NCBI GenBank assembly: GCA_010672585.1 | Contig: JAAHGF010000004.1 | Span: 528,356-592,355, forward strand | DNA: 64,000 nucleotides | DNA from: Okeania sp. SIO1I7 | GTDB taxonomy: Bacteria; Cyanobacteriota; Cyanobacteriia; Cyanobacteriales; Microcoleaceae | Reading direction: 5' to 3' | Shown: positions 9,807-19,382 of the stretch, one piece after another | Numbering within the stretch: the first letter of the stretch is position 1 | How the letters are laid out: every line of letters begins with the position of its first letter | Made by a program: the position numbers and the translations under genes | The notes under the pieces: generated by a model | Told to the model about the DNA's origin: nothing | Databases searched by the model: none | What the model saw: the letters and a program-made list of their open reading frames with translations, nothing else

Positions 9807-11142
9807 ATGGTTGAAAAAGCGTACAAATTTAGATTTTACCCTACTCCGGAGCAGGAAAGTCTGTTGCGGAGGACGTTGGGATGTGTACGCTTAGTCTACA
9901 ACAAAGCTTTAGCTGCAAGAACTCAAGCTTGGTATGAACGCCAAGAACGAGTGGGTTACAAACAAACTTCAGCTATGCTGACGAACTGGAAAAAACAGGA
10001 AGATTTAGATTTTCTGACTGAAGTAAGTAGTGTAACACTTCAGCAAGGTTTAAGACATCTACAGGCTGCTTTTCCTGCGGAATGCTGCGCAAACACCAAC
10101 TTTTTTGGTGGACGGGCTAAATATCCCAACTTCAAGAAAAAGCGCAACGGTGGTAGTGCTGAATTCACAAAATCTGCATTTAAGTGGAAAGATGGTCAAG
10201 TATATCTAGCTAAATGTGCACAACCACTACCTATTAGATGGAGTAGGCAACTACCCCAAAACTGTGTGCCTAGTACAATTACTGTCAAACTTGACCCAAG
10301 TGGTAGATGGTCTATATCTTTGAGAGTCAACGACACCAGAGATTTGAGACTCAACCCGACTAACAAACAAGTAGGTATTGACTTAGGTATCACCAATCTA
10401 TTAACAACCAGTGATGGAGAAAAAATTGCTAACCCAAAAAAACTCAACAAGTTACACAAAAAATTAAGGTTAGCTCAGAAGTCTCTATCTAGAAAAACCA
10501 AGGGGTCTAATAACTATCAAAAGGCCAGGCTGAAAGTAGCTAGGATACACGCAAAAATTAAAGATTCAACAGAAGACTATACCCATAAGCGCGCCCACTC
10601 AACTAATTAGAGAAAATCAAACTATTGTAGTTGAGGACTTAGCAGTAAAAAACATGGTGAAAAATCACAAACTAGCTAGAGCTATCAGTGATGCTAACTG
10701 GGGAGAAGTGGTGAGGCAATTAGAATACAAAGCCGAATGGTATGGGCGGGAATTAATCAAGATTGACCGATATTTTCCCAGTTCTAAGCGTTGCTCTATT
10801 TGTGGTCATGTAGTAGAAAAATTACCTCTAAATATTAGACAATGGGATTGTCCAGAGTGCGGTAGTCACCATGACCGTGATATTAACGCCGCAATTAACA
10901 TTTTGCGGATGGGAACCCGCGTCGGCGAAAGACGCAAGCGGTCAGACCCCGCGACGACGCCAGCTCGCTTGCGGAATGCTGACCAAGAGAGGGAACGCCC
11001 ACCAAGAAGGCTGCGGGACTCGCAGTGTCAGTCTGTGGAGCGCGCTTTTAGACCCGAAGAGAGTAAATCTCGGAAGGCGGGTGCTATGTTAGCGCAGCTC
11101 CTCTGTCAAGAGGCAGCAGAAAGCCCCTACCAGCAATGCTAG
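9807..11142 (+). pseudogene. TnpB nuclease, frameshifted and carrying a micro-element insertion
   Basis: Starts MVEKAYKFRFYPTPEQE, a typical TnpB start. RuvC-I is GIDLGITNLLTT. After KIKDSTEDYTHK, seven bases (about 10590-10596) replace the six expected, shifting the frame; the second part continues from 10597 as TQLIRENQTIVVEDLAVKNM, which holds the RuvC-II Glu, then the zinc finger CSICGHV...CPECGSHHDRDINAAINIL with the final Asp. A 21-nt insert at 10074-10094 adds seven residues (PAECCAN) between LQAAF and TNFFGGRAKYP without breaking the frame. A single indel therefore separates this gene from an intact TnpB. The final 70 or so codons run into repeat DNA. Confidence 0.88.
10074..10094 (-). 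repeat. 21-bp micro-element inside tnpB 2
   Basis: The reverse complement reads GTTTGCGCAGC followed by ATTCCGCAGG. It is the same element as at 5583-5603, with two T-to-C differences. It is in frame and adds P-A-E-C-C-A-N to the protein. Confidence 0.8.
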
Positions 11143-11313
11143 GGAATCCCGCGCTATCTCGTAGAGCAGCGTCGGGAGGATGTCAAAAGACTATTTATTC
11201 GTATATTCCCTGTTCCCTGTTTCCTGTTTCCTAGAGCAATAAAACTTTATACCTCATCAACTCGATAACTGCTGTAAAATAAATAACAATAAAAATACAA
11301 ATAGGGATAAACA

Positions 11314-13200
11314 GTGGAAAAAAAATCAAAGCGCGATCGCGGACGAATTCTCACAACTTCTGGACTGAAAAAATTGAATGAAGCTATTGAAGAATGGAAA
11401 CAACAGTACAACCTCAGAGCTACTCTTGCAGAAATTGAAGCTGAGTCTGGAGTCGGTTCCGACACCATCAGTAAAATTAGACAAGGGCGAGTGGGTGCAG
11501 ACCTGAGTAAAATTCAACAGCTTTTTGTCTCCTTTGGTCTGACATTGGATGAAGCAGACCACCGTTCGGGAAAACAGGGTCAACCCTCAAATGAAACAGA
11601 ACCTCTAGGAGAACTTTTACCACTACTAAATAACGAAGAAATAGTGAGTCACAATAGTTCCAAAGTTTTCATCAGTTATTGCAGTCAAGACCCGGATCGA
11701 GAATTAGCACGACAGTTTGAAACGGCATTGAATGCTGCTGGTCATCAGGTTTTCATGGCAGCAGACCGCATCCGTCTGGGAGAAAATTGGTTTCGGCGTA
11801 TTAATGAAGAGTTGAGACGGTGTGACTATTTGCTATTATTTTTGCCTCCCCAGTCAGTACAAAGTGAGTTACTGACCTATCAAGTACAACTTGCAAGGGA
11901 GTTACAATTTTCCCGACCAGACCGTAAACCTGTAATTTTGCCGATACGCGTAGGGTTTTCCCTGAGTACACCCCTCAACCACGATCTGCGGGGTTATCTC
12001 TATCGCATTCAACAACGAGAGTGGCGATCGCCAGAAGATAGTGTGGTCATTCTAAGGGAAGTTTTGACTCTTTTAGCTACTCCACCGGAGAATATTGCGT
12101 CGGAAGTAGAGGAACAACAAGAGAATTTACCTGCTGAAGAAATTAGTAGCATTGCATCAACAAATAGCGCTCCTTTACCCTCTGCTGAACCTGAAATACC
12201 GGGGGGGCAAATTGATGTGGCATCTACTTTTTATATCGAACGTCCACCTATTGAAGAACGTTGTTATCAAACTATTTTGCAACCAAGTGGGTTAATTAGA
12301 ATTAAAGCGCCACGACAGATGGGTAAAACTTCTTTAATGGCAAAAATTTTACACCATGCGACACTGGAAGGATATCGGACTGTACCTTTAAGTTTTCAGT
12401 TAGTAGATAAAGAGGTTTTTAGTAATCTTGATAAATTCTTAAAATGGTTTTGTGCTTATGTGGGACGAGAGTTACGTTTGCCCAATCAATTAGATGATTA
12501 TTGGGATGATATTTTTGGTAGTAAAGTTAATTGTAAGGATTATTTTGAGAAGTATTTATTAGCTCAAATAGATAATCCTTTGGTATTAGGTTTAGATGAA
12601 ATTGATAGAGTTTTTCAATATCCTGATATTGCTGAAGATTTTTTAGGATTATTACGAGCTTGGCATGAGGAATCAAAGCGACGAGTTATTTGGAAAAAAT
12701 TGCGATTATTGGTAGTACATTCTACGGAGGTTTATATTCCAATGAATATTAATCAATCTCCTTTTAATGTAGGATTACCTATAGATTTACCAGAGTTTAA
12801 TCCACAGCAAGTTCAAGATTTAGCATCGCGACATAATTTGAATTGGTCGGAGTCAGAAGTCGATCAATTAATGGCAATTGTTGGCGGTCATCCTTATTTA
12901 GTTAGGGTGGCTTTATATCATATTTCTAAACAAGATTTAACTCTGGAAGATTTGCCAGAAAATGTAACTGCTGAAACAGGAATTTATAGCGACCATTTGC
13001 GACGACATTTGTGGAATTTAGAAGAATATCCAGAGTTAGCTGAAGCGATGAAAAATGTGATTTCTGAAAATTATAATGGGCAGTTAACAGGAATGTTAGG
13101 TTTTAAGTTAGATAGTTTAGGTTTAGTGAAATGGCAGAGTAATAAATGTTATCCCAGGTGTGAGTTATATCGTCAGTATTTTCAAGCACATTTGTTATGA
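11314..13200 (+). CDS. HTH-TIR-AAA_35 protein, candidate conflict or signalling NTPase
   Basis: A 628-residue protein. Residues 1-85 form a helix-turn-helix-like region (ATLAEIEAESGVGSDTISKI, RQGRVGADLSKIQQLF) resembling the N-terminal domain of cyanobacterial vWA-MoxR-associated proteins. Residues about 115-265 are a TIR domain (KVFISYCSQDPDRELARQF, DYLLLFLPPQSV). An acidic Ser/Pro linker follows, then an AAA-like (AAA_35, PF14516) ATPase with Walker A APRQMGKTS (K338) and Walker B LVLGLDEIDRVF (D428, E429). The C-terminus has winged-helix-like segments. In the position where TIR NADases carry the catalytic Glu, the reading appears to be Gln (ELLTYQVQLA). Such TIR-STAND-like fusions are linked to antiphage defence or cell-fate signalling. 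No effector neighbour is present. An HIP1 site lies inside the 5' end. Confidence 0.85.
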   Translation: MEKKSKRDRGRILTTSGLKKLNEAIEEWKQQYNLRATLAEIEAESGVGSDTISKIRQGRVGADLSKIQQLFVSFGLTLDEADHRSGKQGQPSNETEPLGELLPLLNNEEIVSHNSSKVFISYCSQDPDRELARQFETALNAAGHQVFMAADRIRLGENWFRRINEELRRCDYLLLFLPPQSVQSELLTYQVQLARELQFSRPDRKPVILPIRVGFSLSTPLNHDLRGYLYRIQQREWRSPEDSVVILREVLTLLATPPENIASEVEEQQENLPAEEISSIASTNSAPLPSAEPEIPGGQIDVASTFYIERPPIEERCYQTILQPSGLIRIKAPRQMGKTSLMAKILHHATLEGYRTVPLSFQLVDKEVFSNLDKFLKWFCAYVGRELRLPNQLDDYWDDIFGSKVNCKDYFEKYLLAQIDNPLVLGLDEIDRVFQYPDIAEDFLGLLRAWHEESKRRVIWKKLRLLVVHSTEVYIPMNINQSPFNVGLPIDLPEFNPQQVQDLASRHNLNWSESEVDQLMAIVGGHPYLVRVALYHISKQDLTLEDLPENVTAETGIYSDHLRRHLWNLEEYPELAEAMKNVISENYNGQLTGMLGFKLDSLGLVKWQSNKCYPRCELYRQYFQAHLL

Positions 13201-13295
13201 GAGAAGGAAGAAGGAAGAAGGAAGAAGGAATAAGTAAGAAGTAAGAACTAAGAAGGAAGAAGTAAGAAGTAAGAAGGAAGAAGGAAGAAGCTGTT
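13201..13295 (+). repeat. Purine heptad tandem repeat (GAAGAAG/GAAGTAA type)
   Basis: Directly after the stop codon of the TIR protein comes a run of GAAGGAA, GAAGTAA and similar units up to about 13290. This is the short tandemly repeated repetitive (STRR) type common in filamentous cyanobacteria. Confidence 0.7.
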
Positions 13296-13366
13296 TAGTT
13301 ATCTAGGAGAATTGTAATAGTATAGCTAGTGGGAGCATCTGATATAGCAATGTGCGCTGGCATATT

Positions 13367-13468
13367 CAGCGCTTTTCAAATTGATGAACCACATTGCCAT
13401 AACCAACACCCTGTAGGGACGTTGCATGCAACGTCCCTACTTTGGTCTACTGAAATGAAAACCGCTGT
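13367..13468. repeat. MITE-like element A, copy 2 (inverted relative to copy 1)
   Basis: Ends CAGCGCTTTTCAA and AAAACCGCTGT. The core is again a perfect 28-bp palindrome, here centred on GCATGC instead of CCATGG, so both arms changed together. It shares GATGAACCACA and TGGTCTAC segments with copy 1 at 104-206. Confidence 0.75.
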
Positions 13469-13607
13469 TTACAAATTACAGGAGGTGTCCAATATGTCCA
13501 ATAGCTAAAAGTTTTATATTATCGCTTTTTTATTCCCCTCCAGGGAGGGGTTAGGGGTGGGTTCCCTGTTGCCTGTTGCCTATTGCCTGCGCACAGCGCT
13601 ATATTTC

Positions 13608-15017
13608 CTAATTATCTGGTAAATTTCTTGGTGGAGTTTCTCGACCTTGATAAAACTGTTTTTCTAATTGATTTAATCCTAACCAAGAAACAACTCCAAC
13701 AGGTAAACTTAAAATCAGAAAAATCATCCCAATTATATTTAAATCTTCCAAAATCAACAGTAATAATAGGATAATCATCAACATAGCTGAAGTAGCAATT
13801 ATTATTCCTATTTTGATTCGTTGTAAATTTTTTAAAGCATTGCGACAACTACTACATTTTTTGGTATGGGAATGATATCTATCTAATAATATTTCAGAAG
13901 AAAGAGCAGGACTTAAAGTTGCATTAGGAAATAACTGAGCATTATATTTATTCACCCAAGAACGCAATTCAAATACAAATAAATCTGCTTTTGTCGGTAA
14001 ATAAAAAGCCTTTGAAAAATTCTCACTACCACCTTTTGCTTCTAAATATCGTTCTTGATGATGTAAAAATATTTGGTCATCTTCCAATACTCCATTTTGC
14101 CCAATGTGAGAATACCAACGAGGGCTTAACTGAATAAAAAATTTGGGAAATGGAGAAGAAAACTTAAAAGGAAAACGAGCAAATAAACGACATTCTCCTT
14201 TCCGAATAGGTGTTGCATATACAACTGTTAATGTACGACCAAATTGTTTAGAAGTAAGGTCATGCCACATCATTGCAGGAGCCATAAAAGTAGTTTCTTG
14301 TCTTCCCAAAGTTCCTTTTCTCGGACCTTCTTCCCAGACTCCTTTAAACCCCCACTTTCCAGATTCTACTACTTCTAATTCTACAGGAGAAACATTAGCA
14401 CGGTTTCCCACAGTACGATGATGAGTATATGGAATATGACTAGAATCTAAAACATTTTCCATTAATGTTAAAGCATCATAAGGTAAATCTCGAAAAGTAT
14501 TTAAACAAACCCATTCATTAGAATTTTTATCAGAATTTTCATCTAAAAAATCAACTGTAGGAATAGGTGTTTGAGCAGCATTTTCTACTTTTCCTGCATA
14601 GACAAATAAAAGACCTTGACAGACTTTTGTAGGTAGAGATTTAACCGTTGCTCTTGATGATTTTTCAGCTTTTCCTTCTTCTTTTTGTTGAGGAATAATT
14701 TCACAGTTTCCTCTGCCTGAAAATGCCCAACCATGGTAAGGACATTCTAAACATCCAGCCTCATTAATTCTACCTTGAGAAAGCGGCGCTAAACGATGAG
14801 GACATTGGTCTTCAAATACGCGCCATTGATGTTTTTTTTCCTCCCACCAAATCACAATATCTCGTTCTAATAATGTAAAGGGTGTAGGTTTAGTTTTTTC
14901 TAAATCTTCTACATAATGAACTGGATACCAAACTTCTTGCCAATCAAAATATTCTGGGTCAGTTCCACCTGCACTTAAAGAGGTATTGTGGGAATTTTTT
15001 ACAGTGTTAGTAATCAT
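13608..15017 (-). CDS. Rieske non-heme iron oxygenase of the pheophorbide a oxygenase type
   Basis: A 469-residue protein. The Rieske [2Fe-2S] centre is C72-P-H74 and C92-P-Y-H95-G-W. The catalytic non-heme iron site is in ENVLDSSHIPYTHH, the E-N-x-x-D-x-x-H-x-x-x-x-H motif. The PaO domain follows, then a CxxC (KKCSSC near residue 390) and two closely spaced transmembrane helices (about 410-450), the layout of the PaO/Tic55/PTC52 family of membrane-bound chlorophyll-related oxygenases. The exact substrate is not readable; several paralogues occur per cyanobacterial genome. The short basic C-terminal tail is probably cytosolic. The gene stands alone between a repeat region and the signalling island. 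Confidence 0.88.
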   Translation of the reverse strand: MITNTVKNSHNTSLSAGGTDPEYFDWQEVWYPVHYVEDLEKTKPTPFTLLERDIVIWWEEKKHQWRVFEDQCPHRLAPLSQGRINEAGCLECPYHGWAFSGRGNCEIIPQQKEEGKAEKSSRATVKSLPTKVCQGLLFVYAGKVENAAQTPIPTVDFLDENSDKNSNEWVCLNTFRDLPYDALTLMENVLDSSHIPYTHHRTVGNRANVSPVELEVVESGKWGFKGVWEEGPRKGTLGRQETTFMAPAMMWHDLTSKQFGRTLTVVYATPIRKGECRLFARFPFKFSSPFPKFFIQLSPRWYSHIGQNGVLEDDQIFLHHQERYLEAKGGSENFSKAFYLPTKADLFVFELRSWVNKYNAQLFPNATLSPALSSEILLDRYHSHTKKCSSCRNALKNLQRIKIGIIIATSAMLMIILLLLLILEDLNIIGMIFLILSLPVGVVSWLGLNQLEKQFYQGRETPPRNLPDN

Positions 15018-15236
15018 CAGAATTTTAATTATTTTAACTAAGGTACTTAGTATTATATAGCTTTATGTGCAAGGCAGATGGAAGAAGTAATGAGTGACTA
15101 GCTTTTTCCACTGATGTTTGAAGGTGATAATTTTGGTGGTTTACCGAAGAATTAAGGTTTAAAGTCTCTCCTTTAAATGAGAAAAAAGAAAAATTTTTTC
15201 TTAAGGGTCAATCCTCTTTTTTTCAAGGAGATGTCA

Positions 15237-15267
15237 TTATTAATTATTAATTATTAATTATTAATTG
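15237..15267. repeat. TTAATTA heptad tandem repeat
   Basis: About four head-to-tail TTAATTA units. It immediately precedes a histidine kinase gene relic at 15284-15334. Confidence 0.8.
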
Positions 15268-15283
15268 TTGGGAAAAATGTATT

Positions 15284-15334
15284 TATAACTTTGAAGATGA
15301 AAAAATCTTAAATATTTTATCTGAAAAATATTAG
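15284..15334 (+). pseudogene. 3' relic of a hybrid histidine kinase gene
   Basis: Reads [20 protein letters not shown]. The C-terminus of the hybrid kinase at 19383-22190 is [18 protein letters not shown], and the nucleotide match is near-continuous. Only the last 16 codons survive; the DNA on its 5' side is STRR. It marks a lost member of the kinase array upstream of the present first gene. Confidence 0.75.
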
Positions 15335-15541
15335 ACATCTCTGATAATAAAAAATTGGCGTTGGTGATTTGAGGTATGATATAAAATCCGGAGCAGAGCG
15401 CGATATAACTCTGTTCCGCGCTCCGTGACCAAAAAACTTTCTCCTTCTACTGCTCTTTCTTCTTCTTTCTTCCCTCCTGACTCCTGAGTCCTGACTCCTG
15501 ACTCCTAAGAAATACCCTAACTATTTGTAGCAAACATTGGT

Positions 15542-15743
15542 GTTGCTGATTCTGGGTATGATTTTGCCCCCCTAGCCCCCCAAAATTGGGGGGAATAAAA
15601 CTCTAAAAGTCCCCCTTGGAATCCCCCTCCCGTCCCCCTTGGGAAGGGGGGAAGCCAGAGGATGCTTCGCTTTTGAACGATGGGGGATTTAGGGGGCTTG
15701 ACCAGAACCAAACAATCGCGCATTCATACTTCAATTCAGCAAC
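15542..15743. repeat. MITE-like element C (GTTGCTG ends), copy 1
   Basis: The ends are GTTGCTGATTCTGGGTATGA and the inverse of GTTGCTGAATTGAAGTATGA. The interior has G/C-run palindromes (CCCCCCAAAATTGGGGGG and similar). A second copy lies at 63557-63701 and an incomplete one around 57787-58012. It ends 30 bp before the start of the kinase gene. Confidence 0.65.
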
Positions 15744-15773
15744 GCCCAAACATTTATAAAATTGGTATTAATT

Positions 15774-18497
15774 ATGATTGAAAATAAAGATAAAAAAATG
15801 AAAAAACTCTTTTCCTCCATTTCTCTTCGCACAGTTTTTGTTATCCCATTTATTATTCAAATTGTTTCTGCGGTTGGAATTGTTAGTTATCTGTCATTTA
15901 AAAATAGTCAGAAAGCGATCCGGGAAATCACTCAAGAACTGCGGGAAGAAATTACCTCAAGAGCAACCCAATATGTTGGTGACTATCTCGAAATTCCTCA
16001 CACTATCAATACATTGAATGATTCGGCTTTCAATATCAATATTCTCAATGTCAATAATCCGGAAAAAATCAGAGATTACTTTTGGAAGCAAGTTAAATTA
16101 ACTCCAAAAATTAATACCATTCAAATTGGCATACACGAACAAGAAAAGTATATCGGAGTAGGACGAACCGATGGAAAATTAGTCTATAAGATATCCGATC
16201 CATTAACCACTCAACGAGAGTTTCAATCCTATGCGATCGACGAGCGAGGTCGTCCCACGAAAAAAGTTAGTGGTCGTCCTAACTATAAAATGCGATTGCG
16301 ACCATGGTATCAAGAATCATTTCAATCTCAAATTTCTACATGGAGTCTTTATATTTTCTTCTCTCACAAAACCTTGGGGATGACACTCTCAAAACCTGTT
16401 TATAATCAATCGGGAAAATTATTGGGTGTAACAGGAATTGATATTACTCTCGAAGAAATAGGTGATTTTCTCAAAAATTTGCGTGTTGGTCGAACCGGAA
16501 AAATTTTTATTATCGAACGCGATGGCAATATTGTTGCTTCCTCCACAGAAGAACAACCATTTATGAGTAAAGGAGAAGATTTAGTCCGTCTCAATGCAAG
16601 CAATAGTCAAATTCCCACGATCCGATCGACAACAAATTATTTACAAAATCATTTTGGCAATTTAAACAAGATTGAAAAATCTCAACATCTCGAATTTACG
16701 ATCAATGATCAACGCCATTTTCTTCAAGTTACTCCTTTTGAAGACCCGAACGCCAAAGGTTTGGACTGGTTAATTGTCGTGATTATTCCAGAAGCAGATT
16801 TTATGGCACAAATTAATCAGAATACGCGAATAACAATCATTCTTTGTATTATTGCATTGGTTATTGCTGCCACAATCGGAATTTTAACAGCTCGTTGGGT
16901 GACTCATCCTTTAATTGCGTTGAACCAGTCAGCTAAAGATATCGCTCAAGGCAAATGGGAGCATACCGTTCATTTGGAACGTCACGGTCACGATGAATTG
17001 GGAGAATTAGCCCAATCATTCAATAGCATGGCAGGTCAATTAAAAGAATCCTTTCAAACCCTCGAAAAAACCAATGCTGAACTTGTAGTTGCCAAAGAAA
17101 AAGCCGAAGTTGCTAATCAAGCGAAAAGCAGATTTATTGCCAATATGAGTCATGAGTTGAGAACTCCATTAAATGCCATCCTGGGTTTCACCCAAATTAT
17201 GACCCGTTCCCAAACCCTCCCCCGCGACTATCAAGAAAACTTTGCCATCATCTCCCGCAGTGGAGAACACCTCCTCACCCTCATCAACAACGTTCTCGAA
17301 TTATCCAAAATTGAGGCTGGTAAAATCACCCTCAACCAAAAGAACTTCGACTTGCATCGCCTTCTCGACGACATTCACCATATGTTCCAACTCAAAGCTG
17401 ACGGTAAAGGGTTGCAACTGTTACTAGAAAGAGACGAAAGCGTGCCACGCTACATTAGCACCGATGAAGTGAAACTGCGCCAAGTCCTGATCAATCTACT
17501 CAACAATGCCATCAAATTCACCGAAGCAGGAGGTGTTACTCTGCGAGCGACTCCCATCGAAACTCCAGATATTTCCCTACCCAAACGGATATCCTTTGCT
17601 GTAGAAGACACCGGAGCCGGAATTGCCCCAGAAGAACTCGACAAACTTTTTGAAGCCTTCGTCCAAACCGAAACCGGCAAAGAAGCACAAGAAGGAACGG
17701 GGTTAGGCTTGCCCATCTCCCGCAAATTCGTGCAGTTGATGGGTGGCGATATCCAAGTCACCTCCCAACTGGGACAAGGAACAACCTTTAGTTTTGAGAT
17801 TCAAGTCCAAGAGGTGGATGCCGAAGTAGTAGAAACGGAAAAACAAAAACGGAGAGTCATCGCTCTTGCTCCCAACCAACCACGCTATCGCATCCTGATC
17901 GTAGATGACAAAATCTTCGATCGCCAGTTGTTAGTGAAACTGCTCAATCCCCTCGGATTTGAAATCAAAGAAGCCAGCAACGGCAAAGAAGCTATCGAAA
18001 TTTCCGAGTCATGGCAACCCCATTTGATTTGGATGGATATGCGGATACCTGTGATGGATGGTTACGAAGCTACCCAGAATATCAAAACCACAACCCAAGG
18101 ACAAGCGACGGTAATTATTGCCTTGACTGCCAGTGTTCTAGAAGAAGAAAAAGCGGTAATCTTGTCCGCAGGGTGTGATGCTTTTATGAGGAAGCCATTT
18201 CGAGAGGAAGATATATTTGAGGCGATGCACAAACATATCGGTGTTGAGTTTATCTATGAAGAAGTGCAAGAGAAAGAAATCAAACTCACAAGGGAGATAT
18301 TAACGCCAGAAAATTTAGCGACATTACCCGAAGAATGGCAAATAGGATTACAGGATGCTATCCTGAGTTCAGATCGCAAAGCCATGAATGGTATAGTAGA
18401 GAAAATTGCTTTGGTGCATGAGGAGTTAGCGGAAGCTTTACAAACATCTCTTTATAACTTCGAGTATGAAAAAATCTTGAACATTTTATGTGAGTAG
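15774..18497 (+). CDS. Hybrid sensor histidine kinase (dCache-HAMP-HisKA-HATPase-REC), first
   Basis: The start is set at ATG 15774 ([11 protein letters not shown]); the frame upstream opens only with TTG. The protein has 907 residues. A transmembrane helix near 15-38 and a second near 345-368 bracket a dCache-type extracytoplasmic sensor. HAMP follows ([18 protein letters not shown]), then HisKA with His460 in [14 protein letters not shown], HATPase_c with [15 protein letters not shown] and GTGLGLPIS, and REC with the phosphoacceptor Asp755 (LIWMDMR) and KPF. A helical tail of about 70 residues ([15 protein letters not shown]...EKILNIL) ends the protein. It is the first of six signalling genes in the same direction. 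Its last 280 bp are nearly identical to those of the next kinase. Confidence 0.9.
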   Translation: MIENKDKKMKKLFSSISLRTVFVIPFIIQIVSAVGIVSYLSFKNSQKAIREITQELREEITSRATQYVGDYLEIPHTINTLNDSAFNINILNVNNPEKIRDYFWKQVKLTPKINTIQIGIHEQEKYIGVGRTDGKLVYKISDPLTTQREFQSYAIDERGRPTKKVSGRPNYKMRLRPWYQESFQSQISTWSLYIFFSHKTLGMTLSKPVYNQSGKLLGVTGIDITLEEIGDFLKNLRVGRTGKIFIIERDGNIVASSTEEQPFMSKGEDLVRLNASNSQIPTIRSTTNYLQNHFGNLNKIEKSQHLEFTINDQRHFLQVTPFEDPNAKGLDWLIVVIIPEADFMAQINQNTRITIILCIIALVIAATIGILTARWVTHPLIALNQSAKDIAQGKWEHTVHLERHGHDELGELAQSFNSMAGQLKESFQTLEKTNAELVVAKEKAEVANQAKSRFIANMSHELRTPLNAILGFTQIMTRSQTLPRDYQENFAIISRSGEHLLTLINNVLELSKIEAGKITLNQKNFDLHRLLDDIHHMFQLKADGKGLQLLLERDESVPRYISTDEVKLRQVLINLLNNAIKFTEAGGVTLRATPIETPDISLPKRISFAVEDTGAGIAPEELDKLFEAFVQTETGKEAQEGTGLGLPISRKFVQLMGGDIQVTSQLGQGTTFSFEIQVQEVDAEVVETEKQKRRVIALAPNQPRYRILIVDDKIFDRQLLVKLLNPLGFEIKEASNGKEAIEISESWQPHLIWMDMRIPVMDGYEATQNIKTTTQGQATVIIALTASVLEEEKAVILSAGCDAFMRKPFREEDIFEAMHKHIGVEFIYEEVQEKEIKLTREILTPENLATLPEEWQIGLQDAILSSDRKAMNGIVEKIALVHEELAEALQTSLYNFEYEKILNILCE

Positions 18498-18540
18498 TCC
18501 TGCATATCATAAGTGCTTTAACAGTAAATCTTTCTATTTT

Positions 18541-18594
18541 CCCTACTCCCTCACTCCCCTACTCCCCCACTCCCCTACTCCCCTACTCCCCTAC
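18541..18594 (+). repeat. CTACTCC heptad tandem repeat
   Basis: Seven or eight imperfect units of the ACTCCCC/CTACTCC type, after the stop codon of the first kinase. Confidence 0.75.
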
Positions 18595-18599
18595 TATCT

Positions 18600-18936
18600 T
18601 AATTAAGGCTTGCTGATTAAATTTCAAAGCATTGACAAGTAAAGGTTTTAGCCTTCTTGAATTGCCAAGTTGTGCGCTGATTTTAGTCTAAAACCCTCAA
18701 AAAGTTAGCATAAAAGGCAAACCTTCGGACAGAAAAATCTTAGGAAAATTCTTAATCCTACCTCCTCGCTCCCGACACATTTCTCCTGTCTCCTGTCTCC
18801 TGTCTTCCCCTCCTGGGAGGGGTTAGGGGTGGGTTGGGAGGGGGAGGGGTTAGGGGTGGGTTGGGAGGGGGAGGGGTTAGGGGTGGGTTGTCTCCTACCC
18901 TTACCCATAAGACTAGTGAAGCGCAAACCCTAATTA
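18600..18936. repeat. MITE-like element D (TAATTAAGGCTTGC ends)
   Basis: The left end is TAATTAAGGCTTGCTGATTAAA; the right end is the inverse of TAATTAGGGTTTGCGCTTC. The interior carries the dispersed 150-bp module (CTCAAAAAGTTAGCAT and so on), CTCCTGT heptads and a 27-bp tandem repeat (three units, about 18807-18890, GGGAGGGG-TTAGGGG-TGGG type). Related modules lie at 6504, 44307 and 46440-46635. Non-coding. Confidence 0.55.
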
Positions 18937-18962
18937 TAAGTATTCAACCGGACATGATATTA

Positions 18963-18998
<36 letters not shown>

Positions 18999-19071
18999 AA
19001 AATTAATTTTTTGCTCATTATTATTATCACAATTTATTGATTTTGCAAAGATGTCTAATAATTGGACTGTC

Positions 19072-19211
19072 AGAAAAAAATGAAGTAAACTAGGCTGAGG
19101 AGCAAAAAAGTTAGACTCAAGGACGAACAAATTAAGCCAATGATGGAGAGAAAAACAATTGAAGTTGCTAATTATCAGGCACTTGAAATTATCAAAATTA
19201 GAGCCGTATAA
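19072..19211 (+). pseudogene. 5' relic of a Ser/Thr kinase gene with its leader
   Basis: From ATG 19140 the reading is M-M-E-R-K-T-I-E-V-A-N-Y-Q-A-L-E-I-I-K and then stops at 19209-19211. The intact gene at 23711 starts MIETKTIKIANYQALELIHES. Similarity extends upstream: both have GAAGTAAACTAG, ATTAGACTCAA and a following AAGCCAATGAT, so the leader or promoter region was duplicated too. The remaining 5 kb of the gene is gone. It lies just before the second hybrid kinase, the mirror image of the arrangement downstream. Confidence 0.75.
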
Positions 19212-19382
19212 ATGTACTTCAACACTTAACTCCGATGTTATACCAAATTCAAGAAAGATTGTTACAGTAAAATATAGATGCTTAACGGAATTGAAAAATC
19301 TTCACTGTTTATTTCTTATACCTACCATCTACCACCTAACACCTAATACCTTGAATAGCCAATGTAGCAATATTTTTTGAAA

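Larger units (their letters stand above)
9690..11185 (+). mobile_element. IS200/IS605-type element with tnpB only (element 2, decayed)
   Basis: A tnpB pseudogene flanked by GC-rich hairpin-forming ends. The left end near 9690-9740 contains GCGCTCTCCCGCAGGGGAGC, and the right end near 11145-11185 ends in GCGTCGGGAGGATGTCA, much like the right end of element 1. The 3' part after the zinc finger (10915-11140) is made of the same GC-rich modules as 7560-7675. No tnpA. Boundaries are approximate. Confidence 0.65.
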